Positions 43,982 to 55,813 of a stretch of 64,000 nt of DNA are shown piece after piece. Location: NCBI GenBank assembly GCA_018241505.1, contig JAFEDS010000010.1, positions 496,001 through 560,000 of the forward strand. Direction: 5' to 3'. This DNA comes from Pseudomonadota bacterium (GTDB lineage: Bacteria > Pseudomonadota > Gammaproteobacteria > Steroidobacterales > Steroidobacteraceae). A program made the position numbers and the translations under genes. The stretch's first letter is position 1, and every line of letters starts with the position of its first letter. Below the pieces are notes generated by a model. It searched no databases. It was not told the origin of the DNA and was given only the letters and a program-made list of their open reading frames with translations.

Positions 43982-46651
43982 ATGCAGCAAAAACCGCACT
44001 CGCCGCTGCCTGAAGCGGCCGCTCCCCTGACGGCCAACGGCACGGCAGCCACACCCCACCCGGTATTGCCGGAGGCCGGCAACCGCTTCCGCCTGCGGCT
44101 CGGGATAGCAGGCCGCCTCGGTCTTGGGCTCGCGGCCGTTACCGCCGTCATTGTCTGGGGTCATCTCCAGGCCAGCCGCACGACTCGAATGGCAGTCGAA
44201 TCCGTGCGCAGCATGCAGACCGAGCACGAGCCGCGCGCACAGCGGGCCAGCTCGGTTGTCGAATCGCTGGTCGCCTACGACCGGGCGGTTATCGAATATC
44301 TGCAGAGCGGCCACAGCGCCGATCTCACCAGCATCACCAACGCCAGCAACGCGCTCGATGCGGCCGTCCTGACATACTTCCAACGCCCCATGGAACCGAC
44401 GGAGGCAGCGGCGCCGCCTCCCCCTGGTGCGCAGTTGTTACCTCAACTCACGAGCCACGTCGAACATGGCCGCGACCTGGCCAAACACGCGGCGCAGCGC
44501 GCTGAATGGCTCGAGCAGCGCAACGCCGCGCTCGACCGCGTCCACCAACGAATCAACTCCGCCGGTGGCTCGGGACTCGCGATTAATAGCAACCAGGTGC
44601 TCGCCACCCGCTCGCTGGCGGAGCTATCGGTGGCAATCAACGGCGTGCGGGCCAACCTTGCGGCCGCGAGCCTGGTCATCGCGCAACGCGAGCGGGACTT
44701 CGAGGCCGCGTTGGAGGTGCACAACGCCGAGCTGATGCGCTCACCCGGCCGCAACTGGCTCGACCTGGAGAAGCAGGACTTCGCCCAGGCCGTCAAGTTG
44801 CGCCTCGCCATCGACAAGTTCGACTCCGCCAACGATGCGGCACGACGTCAGTTTCTCGAGGAAAGCGCCGCACTCACCGCGGGAGTTCAACAATACCTGC
44901 AGGAGCCGGCGCGTCGCGGCCTGATGGAGGCAGCCGCCCGCGCCGCGGCGGCCGCGGAAATCGCCGAACAAACGCTCACCAGGTCGGATCTGGCCGTGCT
45001 CGGTGTCGTACTCATTGTGTCAGTGCTGTTGGTGGTCGGTATCAGCATGCCCGTCCGGCGCCTGACGGCCGCGACCCAACTGCAGGCAGCCGGAAACCGT
45101 GGCGCACGGGCGCCCCGCGGCGGATCCGCGGAAATCGATACCCTGGCCGAATCCTTCAATACCATGGCGGCGCAAATCTCCCGCGCCGAAGCCGAGCTGC
45201 GCGCTCATCAGGCCGAGCTCGAACGGCATGTAGCGGAGCGCACCCGCCAGCTTCACCATCTCGCGCATCACGATCCACTCACGCAACTACCCAACCGGCG
45301 CCAGTTGTCCGCTCGACTGGGTGGCGCGTTAGCGCACGCAACCGCGACCGGCCAGAAGCTGGGCCTGCTGTTTGTAGACGTGGACAACTTCAAGTCCATC
45401 AACGACACGCTCGGCCACAACTATGGCGACCGCGTCTTGCAGGGAATTGCCGACCGCCTGCGCGACGCGTCCAAGGGGCGCGCCCTGCTGGCACGACTCG
45501 GGGGCGATGAGTTCACCATCCTGCTCGAAGACGTCGGGTCGGTAGATGAAGTCGAGACCCGCGCGTCCGAGATTGTAATGACACTCCAACAGCCGCTGAC
45601 CATCGACGGCCGGTTGTTGGCGACGAGCGCCAGTGTCGGGGCCAGCATGTACCCGGATCACGCCGACAATGCCGAGCAACTGCTCCGGGCCGCCGACGTT
45701 GCCCTGTTCCGGGCGAAAGAGCTCGGCAGAAATCGCTACGCGCTCTACAAGCCCGCGTTGTACGACGCGGCCGCCCAACGTTTCCGCCTGGAACAGTCAT
45801 TGCGCCGCGCGGTTGAGGCCGGCGACCTCATGCTCATGTTCCAACCTCAGATCGCCCTGCACACTTTCGAGGTCACCGGCCTTGAAGCGCTGCTGCGCTG
45901 GCGTAAGCCCGATGGCCGCATCGCAACCGCGACCGAATTCATTCACATCGCGGAAAAAACCGGCCTCATTCATGAGCTGACGGACTGGGTACTGCGATCA
46001 GCCACCTCCACTGTGGCTGCCTGGCGAGCTCAGGGCTGGCATCGCGCCAACGTGGCTATCAACATTTCCGCGCCGCAGTTTTTTGAGAGTGATTTCTGCG
46101 AGCACGTTGCGCGCGCGCTGGAAGTGACGGGGCTGCCGGCCAGCGCGCTGGAGCTGGAACTGACGGAGACTGTGTTTCAAACCGGTCCGTCGACCGTGGA
46201 CTCGCTGCGGCGCTTGCGCGAGATGGGTGTCTCCATCGCGCTGGATGATTTCGGCATCGGCTATTCGTCTCTGACATCACTCGAGCAACTGCCCATCACC
46301 CGCGTCAAGCTCGATCGCATGCTGGTTGAGGGCGTCGACTCCAACCCACGGTCTGCTGCCATCGTCCGGTCCGTTGTGGCCCTGTGTCACGGGCTCGGAT
46401 TGCAGGTCATTGCCGAAGGCGTCGAGCGCCCCGCACAGTTGGAGTTTCTCTCGCACTGCGGACCCATCGGCGTACAGGGCTACCTGTTGGCGTACCCAGT
46501 GGAAGCGCACGATGCGGAGAAGGAAGCACATGCGGCCGCCGCACGCGCGCGGAACATCCTGGAAACAACATCGCGGCATGCCGCCGCCGAGCACGCCAGC
46601 GCTTCCCTGTTGTTCGTTGGCGGTGGCCGGCGCCGAAGTACCACGAGCTAA
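43982..46651 (+). CDS. Membrane GGDEF-EAL cyclic-di-GMP enzyme
   Basis: An 889-residue protein. One transmembrane helix near residue 50 and another near 340 (LAVLGVVLIVSVLLVVGI) flank a long helical periplasmic region. A HAMP follows, then a GGDEF domain (intact GGDEF at 507-511, no RxxD inhibitory site in the usual place) and an EAL domain with EAL at 635-637, ELTET, LDDFGIGYSSL and KLDRML. Both active sites look complete, so it may make and break c-di-GMP, with the net direction set by the periplasmic signal. The short C-terminal tail is Ala/His/Arg-rich. The MshEN-bearing ATPase at 5874-8357 is a possible receiver of the same messenger. Confidence 0.92.
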   Translation: MQQKPHSPLPEAAAPLTANGTAATPHPVLPEAGNRFRLRLGIAGRLGLGLAAVTAVIVWGHLQASRTTRMAVESVRSMQTEHEPRAQRASSVVESLVAYDRAVIEYLQSGHSADLTSITNASNALDAAVLTYFQRPMEPTEAAAPPPPGAQLLPQLTSHVEHGRDLAKHAAQRAEWLEQRNAALDRVHQRINSAGGSGLAINSNQVLATRSLAELSVAINGVRANLAAASLVIAQRERDFEAALEVHNAELMRSPGRNWLDLEKQDFAQAVKLRLAIDKFDSANDAARRQFLEESAALTAGVQQYLQEPARRGLMEAAARAAAAAEIAEQTLTRSDLAVLGVVLIVSVLLVVGISMPVRRLTAATQLQAAGNRGARAPRGGSAEIDTLAESFNTMAAQISRAEAELRAHQAELERHVAERTRQLHHLAHHDPLTQLPNRRQLSARLGGALAHATATGQKLGLLFVDVDNFKSINDTLGHNYGDRVLQGIADRLRDASKGRALLARLGGDEFTILLEDVGSVDEVETRASEIVMTLQQPLTIDGRLLATSASVGASMYPDHADNAEQLLRAADVALFRAKELGRNRYALYKPALYDAAAQRFRLEQSLRRAVEAGDLMLMFQPQIALHTFEVTGLEALLRWRKPDGRIATATEFIHIAEKTGLIHELTDWVLRSATSTVAAWRAQGWHRANVAINISAPQFFESDFCEHVARALEVTGLPASALELELTETVFQTGPSTVDSLRRLREMGVSIALDDFGIGYSSLTSLEQLPITRVKLDRMLVEGVDSNPRSAAIVRSVVALCHGLGLQVIAEGVERPAQLEFLSHCGPIGVQGYLLAYPVEAHDAEKEAHAAAARARNILETTSRHAAAEHASASLLFVGGGRRRSTTS

Positions 46652-46694
46652 CTCGCCGCGCCGCTGACCGTCAGCGCAAACGCTCGCCCGCGAC

Positions 46695-47450
46695 CTACTC
46701 TCCCAGCCGGCGCTTCAACTCATTCAACTCCGCACGCAGCGCGACGACGTCGTGCTCCAACTTCGCCAGCCGGTCATCGCTGCGCGTCGCGGGAAACACC
46801 ACCTCAGGCGGCCCAACCGGCTCCAGCTCCTGCAATCCGCCCACCGCCGAGCGCGCCGCCGCCGCAGACCCAACAGCCCCCGCCGCGCCACCCGAAGCCG
46901 CGTACCCAGCAGCCGGGGCCGCACCGCCCGCCACCGGCCCACTGAACAACTGCGCCCACCGCGAATCGCGCCGATTCGGCTCCCGCGCCAACTGCACTAC
47001 GAACGGCCCATCGGGCCGATCCCGCAGCCGGCTCAGCGCCGACTCAACGTCGGCGGTCTCACCAAACGACGCCATCCGACTGGCGCGCGTACGCAACTCG
47101 CCTGGAGTTTGCGCTCCGCGCACGAGAAGCTCGCACACAATGGCCAGCTCCTGCGGATCGAGCTTGAGATTGCCGAACTCGGTGTTGCAGAACCGATGCT
47201 GGTACTTCGGCACACGGCTGCCAAAGCCGGACTTCTCCATCACCAGGTGCTTCTTGGAAAGCCCGTCCAAGGTCTGCTGGACCTCCGCTTCGCTCAGGTC
47301 CAGGACCGGATCGCGATTACTCTTCTGATTGCAGGCATTGACCAGCGCATTCAATGACAACGGATACTGGTCCGGTGTCGTAATGGCTTTTTCAATCAAA
47401 CACCCGATGACACGGGCTTCCAGTGCGGTCAACTCGACTTTGAGGCTCAT
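46695..47450 (-). CDS. yceH: YceH-family (DUF480) winged-helix protein
   Basis: A 251-residue protein of the YceH family, two winged-helix domains (starting [26 protein letters not shown], cut by family loops, and [17 protein letters not shown]). An Ala/Gly-rich insert and a C-terminal heptad helix ([19 protein letters not shown]) follow. The cellular role is not settled. Its start overlaps the stop of the glycerophosphodiesterase gene by 4 bases. Confidence 0.88.
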   Translation of the reverse strand: MSLKVELTALEARVIGCLIEKAITTPDQYPLSLNALVNACNQKSNRDPVLDLSEAEVQQTLDGLSKKHLVMEKSGFGSRVPKYQHRFCNTEFGNLKLDPQELAIVCELLVRGAQTPGELRTRASRMASFGETADVESALSRLRDRPDGPFVVQLAREPNRRDSRWAQLFSGPVAGGAAPAAGYAASGGAAGAVGSAAAARSAVGGLQELEPVGPPEVVFPATRSDDRLAKLEHDVVALRAELNELKRRLGE

Positions 47451-48484
47451 ACGAACGCGTCCCGCGCCTTTACGCCGTAGTCGGCGTGATCGGTGAAAAA
47501 GCCGTCCAGTCCCGCGCGCAAGTACACCTGCAGCTCGCCTGTCAGGTCCCCCAGGTTGTGCGGATTCGAATCGGAGCGGAATTCCAGCGGCAGAAACTGA
47601 TTCTCGGCGCGAAAGGTGTAAGCATGCACCTTCAACCCGGCGGCGTGTGCGTCCCTGATCAGCGATGATGGATCGGCGAGAGTCCCGTCAGCCTCGAGCG
47701 GGATGACCTGCAGCTTGTGCGGCCCGATGGCGGTTGCATATGTGGCCACTTCCGCCAGCCCCGCCGGTGTCGTCATCTCGTGATACGTCCGTTTGACACC
47801 TTTCGCGACAAAGTCATACGGACCGCCTTCATCTTCCATCAACTGCACAATGGGCAACTCGGTCATGCGGCGCATCTGCTTCAGGTTGGCCACCTCAAAG
47901 CACTGGATGAACGCAAGGCCGTCGCGCCCCTGATAACCATAATGGTGCAACGTTTTGACCAGCAACTCTTCCATTGGCAAGCCGAGCTGCTGAAAATAGG
48001 TGGGATGCTTGGTCTCGGGATAGACACCGATGCGCTTCGGCGCCGGCCGGCCGAGTTGTTTAGCATGCAGCTCGCGCTGCTGCTGCACCCCAGCCACCAG
48101 CGCCAGGATCTCCTCGAAGGTCGGTACTTCAAACTGTCCGTCGAAGCGGCTGTTGGCCGCGCGAATGTCCGGAATCCGCTCCCGGGCACGTAAGGTTTTC
48201 AGCTCCGCCAGTGTGAAATCTTCAGTGAACCAGCCGTCGTGGACCACACCGTCAACGGTCTTTTGGGTGCGCCGAGGTGCGAATTCGGCGCGCCGCGCAA
48301 CATCCGTGGTGCCCCCGATTTCGTTCTCGTGTCGCGCCACGAGGACACCGTCTTTGGTCATGACGAGGTCCGGCTCGACATAGTCGACGCCGTCCTGCAT
48401 TGCGATGAAATACGAAGTGAGCGTGTGCTCTGGCACGTACCCACAGGCACCGCGGTGACCAATCACGACCGGGGCAGTTTTCTG
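47447..48484 (-). CDS. Glycerophosphodiester phosphodiesterase (GlpQ-like)
   Basis: A 345-residue GDPD enzyme that hydrolyses glycerophosphodiesters to glycerol-3-phosphate. Catalytic and metal residues are in [27 protein letters not shown] and [11 protein letters not shown]. It is close to periplasmic GlpQ in length, but no signal peptide is visible, so it is probably cytosolic. ATG 48484 ([13 protein letters not shown]) is preferred to 48517 because the family core begins there and the longer form would leave only 30 bases for two divergent genes. Confidence 0.88.
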   Translation of the reverse strand, partial: QKTAPVVIGHRGACGYVPEHTLTSYFIAMQDGVDYVEPDLVMTKDGVLVARHENEIGGTTDVARRAEFAPRRTQKTVDGVVHDGWFTEDFTLAELKTLRARERIPDIRAANSRFDGQFEVPTFEEILALVAGVQQQRELHAKQLGRPAPKRIGVYPETKHPTYFQQLGLPMEELLVKTLHHYGYQGRDGLAFIQCFEVANLKQMRRMTELPIVQLMEDEGGPYDFVAKGVKRTYHEMTTPAGLAEVATYATAIGPHKLQVIPLEADGTLADPSSLIRDAHAAGLKVHAYTFRAENQFLPLEFRSDSNPHNLGDLTGELQVYLRAGLDGFFTDHADYGVKARDAFV

Positions 48485-48547
48485 CATAGGATGAGCGCTT
48501 GGCATGGAAATCGTCATATGGGCATGTGGCTTGCTAAACTTTAACCC

Positions 48548-50440
<1,893 letters not shown>

Positions 50441-52438
50441 GTGCGGCGGACCGTGAGCTCTCCCAGGGTCCGGGTTGTCATTGAAAACATTACGCCGTGC
50501 ATCGACTGCGGGCGTTTCCCCATCAAGCGCACCAGCGGCGAGCCTGTTGTAGTCGAGGCTGACGTCTTTACCGACGGTCACGACCAGGTAGCCGCCGTCA
50601 TGATGTACCGGCATGACAGCGCTACAGAATGGCACCGAGCCCCCATGAAGGCGGTCGGCAACGATCGCTGGCGCGCCGAATTTACCGTGCAACAGTTGGG
50701 CAGCTACCAGTATTCGGTGTGCGCCTGGGTCGATCACCTCGATTCCTGGCGCCGCGGCATCCGGAAGAAATACGAAGCGCGCCAGGATATTCACGTCGAT
50801 CTGAAAACCGGCGCGCTCATCGCGGAAAATATGGCCGAGCGGGCTCACGGTACCGACGCGCAACGATTGCGTGAATGGGCGGCTGCGATTGTCGACACCC
50901 GCCGCGACCTGGAAGCGCGGATGGCCCTGATCCAGACCGAATCCATCCGCGAATTGGAGCTGCGCTATCCCGATCCGGACATTGTGCTTCATTGGGACAC
51001 ACCGCTCGAAGTCGAGGTGGATCGCGAGCGGGCCCGCTTTTCAACCTGGTACGAGATGTTTCCCCGCTCCGCCGCGGCCGCGCCGGGACAACACGGCACT
51101 TTCGCCGATGTCCAGAAGCTGTTGCCGTATGTCGCGTCGATGGGCTTCGACGTCCTGTACCTGCCGCCCATTCACCCGATCGGCACAACCGAGCGCAAAG
51201 GTCCCAACAACAATCCGCAAGCATCCGCGGGCGATCCGGGCAGCCCGTGGGCCATCGGTGGCACCGAGGGAGGACACAAATCGATCCATCCCGAGTTGGG
51301 CACCCTGGAGGATTTCAAACAGTTGATTGCCAAGGCCGGCGAGCTCGGGATGGAAATCGCGATGGATATCGCTTTTCAAACGACTCCCGACCACCCCTAT
51401 GTTCGCGAGCACCGTGAGTGGTTTTTAGAGCGCCCCGACGGCACGATCCAATACGCCGAGAACCCCCCGAAAAAGTACCAGGACATCTACCCGTTCCACT
51501 TCGAGTCGAACGCCGGCGAAGCTCTGGCGACGGAGCTGCGCACCGTCATTGAATACTGGATCTCCCAGGGGATCCGGATTTTCCGCGTCGACAATCCCCA
51601 CACCAAACCTTTTCCCTTCTGGGAAGGGCTGATTCGGGAAATCCGCCGCCTGCGGCCGGATGTCATTTTCCTGGCCGAGGCCTTTACCCGTCCGAAGGTG
51701 ATGTACCGGCTGGCGAAGTTGGGTTTCACCCAGTCGTACAACTACTTTCCGTGGCGCAATACCAAGCAGGAGCTGCTGGAGTATTTCACGGAGCTGAGCC
51801 GGCCACCGGTCAGTGACTTTTTTCGTGCCAACCTCTGGCCCAACACGCCCGACATTCTGCCCGAGTACCTGCAGTACGGCGGCCGCCCCGGCTTCATGAT
51901 CCGGCTGGTGCTCGCCGCGACGCTCGGCGCCAGTTACGGCATTTATGGTCCCCCGTTTGAGCTCATGGACGGGCGGGCGGTGGAAGCGGGCAAGGAGGAA
52001 TACCTCGACTCGGAAAAATACCAGATCCGGCAGTGGAGCCGGGACAATCCGGCGAGCCTGCGCGAATTCATTGCGCTCGTGAATCGCATCCGCCGCGACA
52101 ATGCACCCTTGCAGAGCGACCGCGGCCTTAAGTTTCACGCCACGGACAATGACAACCTGGTGGCGTACAGCAAAACCCGGGACAACGGCGACGCGGTCCT
52201 GGTCGTCGTGAATGTCGATCCGCACCATACCCAGTCCGGGTGGGTGCAACTCGATCTGCTCACGTTGCACCTCCCGGACAGCGGCACATTCCAGGTTCAC
52301 GACCTGCTCTCCGGCGCGCGATTCATTTGGCAGGGGCCGCGCAATTTCGTGTCGCTGGATCCCGGCCGCGCGCCCGCACATATCTTCCGCATAAGAACCC
52401 GGGTAAGGTCCGAAAGAGACTTCGACTACTTCCTGTAG
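50441..52438 (+). CDS. glgE: Alpha-1,4-glucan:maltose-1-phosphate maltosyltransferase
   Basis: A 665-residue GH13_3 enzyme that adds maltosyl units from maltose-1-phosphate to alpha-glucan. Visible are the family start ITPCIDCGRFPIKR, WYEMFPRS, the nucleophile Asp384 in FRVDNPHTKPFPFW and acid Glu413 in FLAEAFTRPKVM. It has an N-terminal beta domain (about 1-110) and a C-terminal beta domain. Start GTG 50441 adjoins the glgB stop; GTG 50453 is an alternative. Its substrate is supplied by the next gene, TreS-maltokinase. Confidence 0.96.
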   Translation: MRRTVSSPRVRVVIENITPCIDCGRFPIKRTSGEPVVVEADVFTDGHDQVAAVMMYRHDSATEWHRAPMKAVGNDRWRAEFTVQQLGSYQYSVCAWVDHLDSWRRGIRKKYEARQDIHVDLKTGALIAENMAERAHGTDAQRLREWAAAIVDTRRDLEARMALIQTESIRELELRYPDPDIVLHWDTPLEVEVDRERARFSTWYEMFPRSAAAAPGQHGTFADVQKLLPYVASMGFDVLYLPPIHPIGTTERKGPNNNPQASAGDPGSPWAIGGTEGGHKSIHPELGTLEDFKQLIAKAGELGMEIAMDIAFQTTPDHPYVREHREWFLERPDGTIQYAENPPKKYQDIYPFHFESNAGEALATELRTVIEYWISQGIRIFRVDNPHTKPFPFWEGLIREIRRLRPDVIFLAEAFTRPKVMYRLAKLGFTQSYNYFPWRNTKQELLEYFTELSRPPVSDFFRANLWPNTPDILPEYLQYGGRPGFMIRLVLAATLGASYGIYGPPFELMDGRAVEAGKEEYLDSEKYQIRQWSRDNPASLREFIALVNRIRRDNAPLQSDRGLKFHATDNDNLVAYSKTRDNGDAVLVVVNVDPHHTQSGWVQLDLLTLHLPDSGTFQVHDLLSGARFIWQGPRNFVSLDPGRAPAHIFRIRTRVRSERDFDYFL

Positions 52439-52516
52439 CACCGCACCACGGCGAGCATGGGCACAGACCTTGCTTTATGGATGGGTGGCAGGCGCTTTTT
52501 TGAGAGAGGATGACCA

Positions 52517-55500
52517 ATGAACGCACAGGTGGATCAGCAGCCTGCAAGTGATCCTCTTTGGTACAAGGACGCTGTCATCTACGAGGTGCACGTCCGTGCT
52601 TTTTTCGACGGCAACAACGATGGCATAGGCGACTTCGCCGGCCTCACCCAGAAGCTGGATTACATCCAGGAGCTCGGGGTGAATACCATCTGGCTGCTGC
52701 CTTTCTATCCGTCGCCCGGCAAGGATGACGGCTACGACATTTCCGACTATCACAACATCCACACGCAATACGGAACGCGCGAGGACTTCAGGATGTTCGT
52801 GGCCGAGGCGCACCGCCGCGGCCTGCGGGTCATCACCGAGCTGGTCATCAACCACACCTCGGATCAACATCCCTGGTTTCAGATTGCCCGGCGCTCCGCG
52901 CCCGGCTCACCCAAGCGCAACTACTACGTCTGGAGCGACAACCCCGACAAGTACTCGGAGACGCGCATCATCTTCCGCGATACCGAGATTTCCAACTGGG
53001 CATTGGACCCGGTCGCGAAAACGTACTACTGGCATCGCTTCTTCAGCCATCAGCCGGATCTGAACTTCGACAACCCGCACGTGGTGCGGGCCGTCATTCA
53101 CATCATGGAATACTGGCTCAACCAGGGTGTCGACGGACTGCGGCTGGACGCGATTCCGTATCTCATTGAACGGGACGGCACCAACAACGAGAACCTGCGC
53201 GAAACCCACGAGGTCATCAAGCGCATCCGCAAGGTCATCAACGATCGCTACGCGGACCGCATGCTGCTCGCCGAGGCAAACCAGTGGCCCGAAGACGTGC
53301 GCGACTATTTTGGCGAAGGCGACGAATGCCACATGGCCTATCACTTCCCGCTCATGCCGCGCATGTACATGGCCATCGCCCAGGAGGATCGCCACCCCAT
53401 TGTTGAGATCATGGAGCAGACGCCCGACATCCCGGACAACTGCCAATGGGCGATCTTCCTGCGCAACCACGACGAGCTCACGCTCGAAATGGTCACCAGC
53501 AAGGAACGCGACTACATGTACAAGATGTATGCCGCCGACCCCCGCGCCCGTTTGAATCTCGGCATCCGCCGGCGTCTCGCACCGCTGATGGAGAACGACC
53601 CCGAGCGGATCAAGCTCATGAACAGCCTGCTGCTGTCCATGCCAGGCGCGCCGATCATCTACTACGGCGACGAAATCGGCATGGGCGACAACTTCTTCCT
53701 GGGCGATCGCAACGGCGTGCGTACACCCATGCAATGGAGCCCGGACCGCAACGCGGGATTTTCGAGGGCCGATCCGCAGCAGTTGTTTCTGCCACCGATC
53801 ATGGACCCGATCTACGGGTTCGAGTCAGTGAATGTCGAGGCCCAGACTCGCGACCGTTCATCGCTGCTCAACTGGATGAAACGCATGTTGCAGGTTCGCA
53901 AGGAATCGCAGGCCTTCGGCCGCGGCACCCTGCGCTTCATCCGTCCGGGTAATCGCAAAGTGCTCGTCTATCTGCGCGAGTATGATGGCGACACGATCCT
54001 GTGTGTCTGTAACCTCGCCCGCTCCGCCCAGCCGGTTGAGATCGATCTCGCCGAATTCAAGGGCACCGTTCCCATCGAGTTGATGGGACGCACGCCATTC
54101 CCGCCGGTCGGGGACCTGCCCTACCTGCTGACCTTGCAGGGCTACAGTTTCTACTGGTTCCGCCTGAGCAAGGAAGCGCAGCCGCCCGTCTGGCACGACG
54201 AGCGCATGTTGCGCGAAGACCTGCCTTTCCTCGTGTTGTTTGATGGCTGGACCAGCTTCTTTCCGGAGCGGGTGGCCAACTGGCGCCTGGGCTTGGCAAC
54301 CAAGCTGCGCGAGCAGCTCGAAACCGTCGTCGCGCCGAAGTACATTGCGTCTCAGCGTTGGTACGCCGGGAAGGGCGCGCCCATCAAACGCGCCAACCTG
54401 GGCGACAACGGCGAATGGGAAACCGAGCACGGCCGCTGGCTCGCCGGCGTGTTTGAAGTGGAGAGCGACTCGAGCAAGGTGCTCTATTTCCTGCCGTTCG
54501 CCATTGCCTACGAAGATACGGACGAGAGCCGCTGGCAGAAGCTGCAGCAAGGCGCGATCGCGCGCGTCCGGCGCCAGGCCACTGTTGGAGTCCTGGCCGA
54601 CGCCACGGCGGATGAGAACTTCTGCCGTTCCGTCGTAGAAGGCATCGGCACGGGAACTGACATCAAGACCGAGCGCGGCAGCGTACGGCTGTCTCCGACC
54701 CAGGTCTATGCGCAATTGCGCGGCGATCCGGCCTCTCCATTGCATATCAGCCAGACAGCCGGCCAGAGCAGCAACACCACGGTCCGGGTCGGCGAGATGT
54801 TCTTCCTGAAGTTCTATCGCCGCCTGCAACCGGGTATCAACCCGGAGCTGGAAATCGGGCGCTATCTCACCGAGGTGGTGCGCTTTCCCAACATTGTACC
54901 GGTTGCCGGCGCGGCGGAGTACCGTAACCCGGATGGCCGGGTCGTGACGCTGGCCCTGCTACAGGCCTTTGTCATGAACCAGGGCGATGGCTGGGACTAC
55001 ACCGTCAACTACCTCGTCAGGTTCCTCGAAGAGCGGCGCACGGACGTGGCCATGGCCGAGGATGCGCACGGCGCCTATCTCGAGTTGGTCAAAACACTGG
55101 CAACGCGCACTGCCGAATTGCACCGGGCACTGGCGACACCGACTTCGGACGAAGCGTTCTCACCCGAGCCGATCCGGCCTCAGGACGTGTCAGGTTGGGT
55201 GCAGAATGTGCGGGCCGAAGCGGAAAAGACGCTCGACCTGTTGCAGGAGCGCTGCGCGCAGCTACCGCAAGCCATCATCCCCGACGCCGAGTTCGTACTG
55301 TCACGGCGCGACATCCTGTTGAAGCGGATCAGCGAAGCGGTACCCCACCCGCCGCGGGGCCTGAGGACGCGCCATCACGGCGACTATCACCTGGGTCAGG
55401 TGCTCCTGAAGCGCAACGACTTCATTATCGTGGACTTCGAAGGTGAGCCGGACCGCCCCCTGGCCGAGCGCCGGGTCAAGCACTCACCGCTGCGTGATGT

Positions 55501-55813
55501 CGCGGGAATGCTGCGTTCATTCACGTATGCCCGACGCACAGCGATGCAACGTTGCACCGTACAATCGGCGGAGGATTGCGGGCGCTGGGACGTGTTGGTC
55601 GACAAATGGGAGAGCGATGTCAGGAGTACCTTCATTTCGACCTACGACTCCATCGCGCGCCCGGCCGGACTCTATCGATCTCTGGATGACATGCTGCCCC
55701 TGTTGAGGTTGTTTGAGGTCGAGAAGACCCTGTATGAAACGCGCTACGAGCTGGGCAATCGCCCGGATTGGACCCCGATCCCGCTGCGTGCGCTCATCGC
55801 CTTCACGCAGTGA
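52517..55813 (+). CDS. treS: Trehalose synthase-maltokinase fusion
   Basis: A 1098-residue fusion. Residues about 1-560 are TreS (GH13_16), which interconverts trehalose and maltose: nucleophile Asp211 (GLRLDAIPYL), acid Glu253 (LAEANQWP) and Asp319 (FLRNHDELTLEMV). Residues about 590-1098 are a Pep2-type maltokinase (APKYIASQRWYAGKG ... HHGDYHLGQV with Asp956, then VDFEGEP) that makes maltose-1-phosphate for GlgE. Such fusions are known in pseudomonads and xanthomonads. A GAGAGG ribosome site precedes ATG 52517. The 78-base gap before it is the only sizeable break in the operon. Confidence 0.96.
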   Translation: MNAQVDQQPASDPLWYKDAVIYEVHVRAFFDGNNDGIGDFAGLTQKLDYIQELGVNTIWLLPFYPSPGKDDGYDISDYHNIHTQYGTREDFRMFVAEAHRRGLRVITELVINHTSDQHPWFQIARRSAPGSPKRNYYVWSDNPDKYSETRIIFRDTEISNWALDPVAKTYYWHRFFSHQPDLNFDNPHVVRAVIHIMEYWLNQGVDGLRLDAIPYLIERDGTNNENLRETHEVIKRIRKVINDRYADRMLLAEANQWPEDVRDYFGEGDECHMAYHFPLMPRMYMAIAQEDRHPIVEIMEQTPDIPDNCQWAIFLRNHDELTLEMVTSKERDYMYKMYAADPRARLNLGIRRRLAPLMENDPERIKLMNSLLLSMPGAPIIYYGDEIGMGDNFFLGDRNGVRTPMQWSPDRNAGFSRADPQQLFLPPIMDPIYGFESVNVEAQTRDRSSLLNWMKRMLQVRKESQAFGRGTLRFIRPGNRKVLVYLREYDGDTILCVCNLARSAQPVEIDLAEFKGTVPIELMGRTPFPPVGDLPYLLTLQGYSFYWFRLSKEAQPPVWHDERMLREDLPFLVLFDGWTSFFPERVANWRLGLATKLREQLETVVAPKYIASQRWYAGKGAPIKRANLGDNGEWETEHGRWLAGVFEVESDSSKVLYFLPFAIAYEDTDESRWQKLQQGAIARVRRQATVGVLADATADENFCRSVVEGIGTGTDIKTERGSVRLSPTQVYAQLRGDPASPLHISQTAGQSSNTTVRVGEMFFLKFYRRLQPGINPELEIGRYLTEVVRFPNIVPVAGAAEYRNPDGRVVTLALLQAFVMNQGDGWDYTVNYLVRFLEERRTDVAMAEDAHGAYLELVKTLATRTAELHRALATPTSDEAFSPEPIRPQDVSGWVQNVRAEAEKTLDLLQERCAQLPQAIIPDAEFVLSRRDILLKRISEAVPHPPRGLRTRHHGDYHLGQVLLKRNDFIIVDFEGEPDRPLAERRVKHSPLRDVAGMLRSFTYARRTAMQRCTVQSAEDCGRWDVLVDKWESDVRSTFISTYDSIARPAGLYRSLDDMLPLLRLFEVEKTLYETRYELGNRPDWTPIPLRALIAFTQ

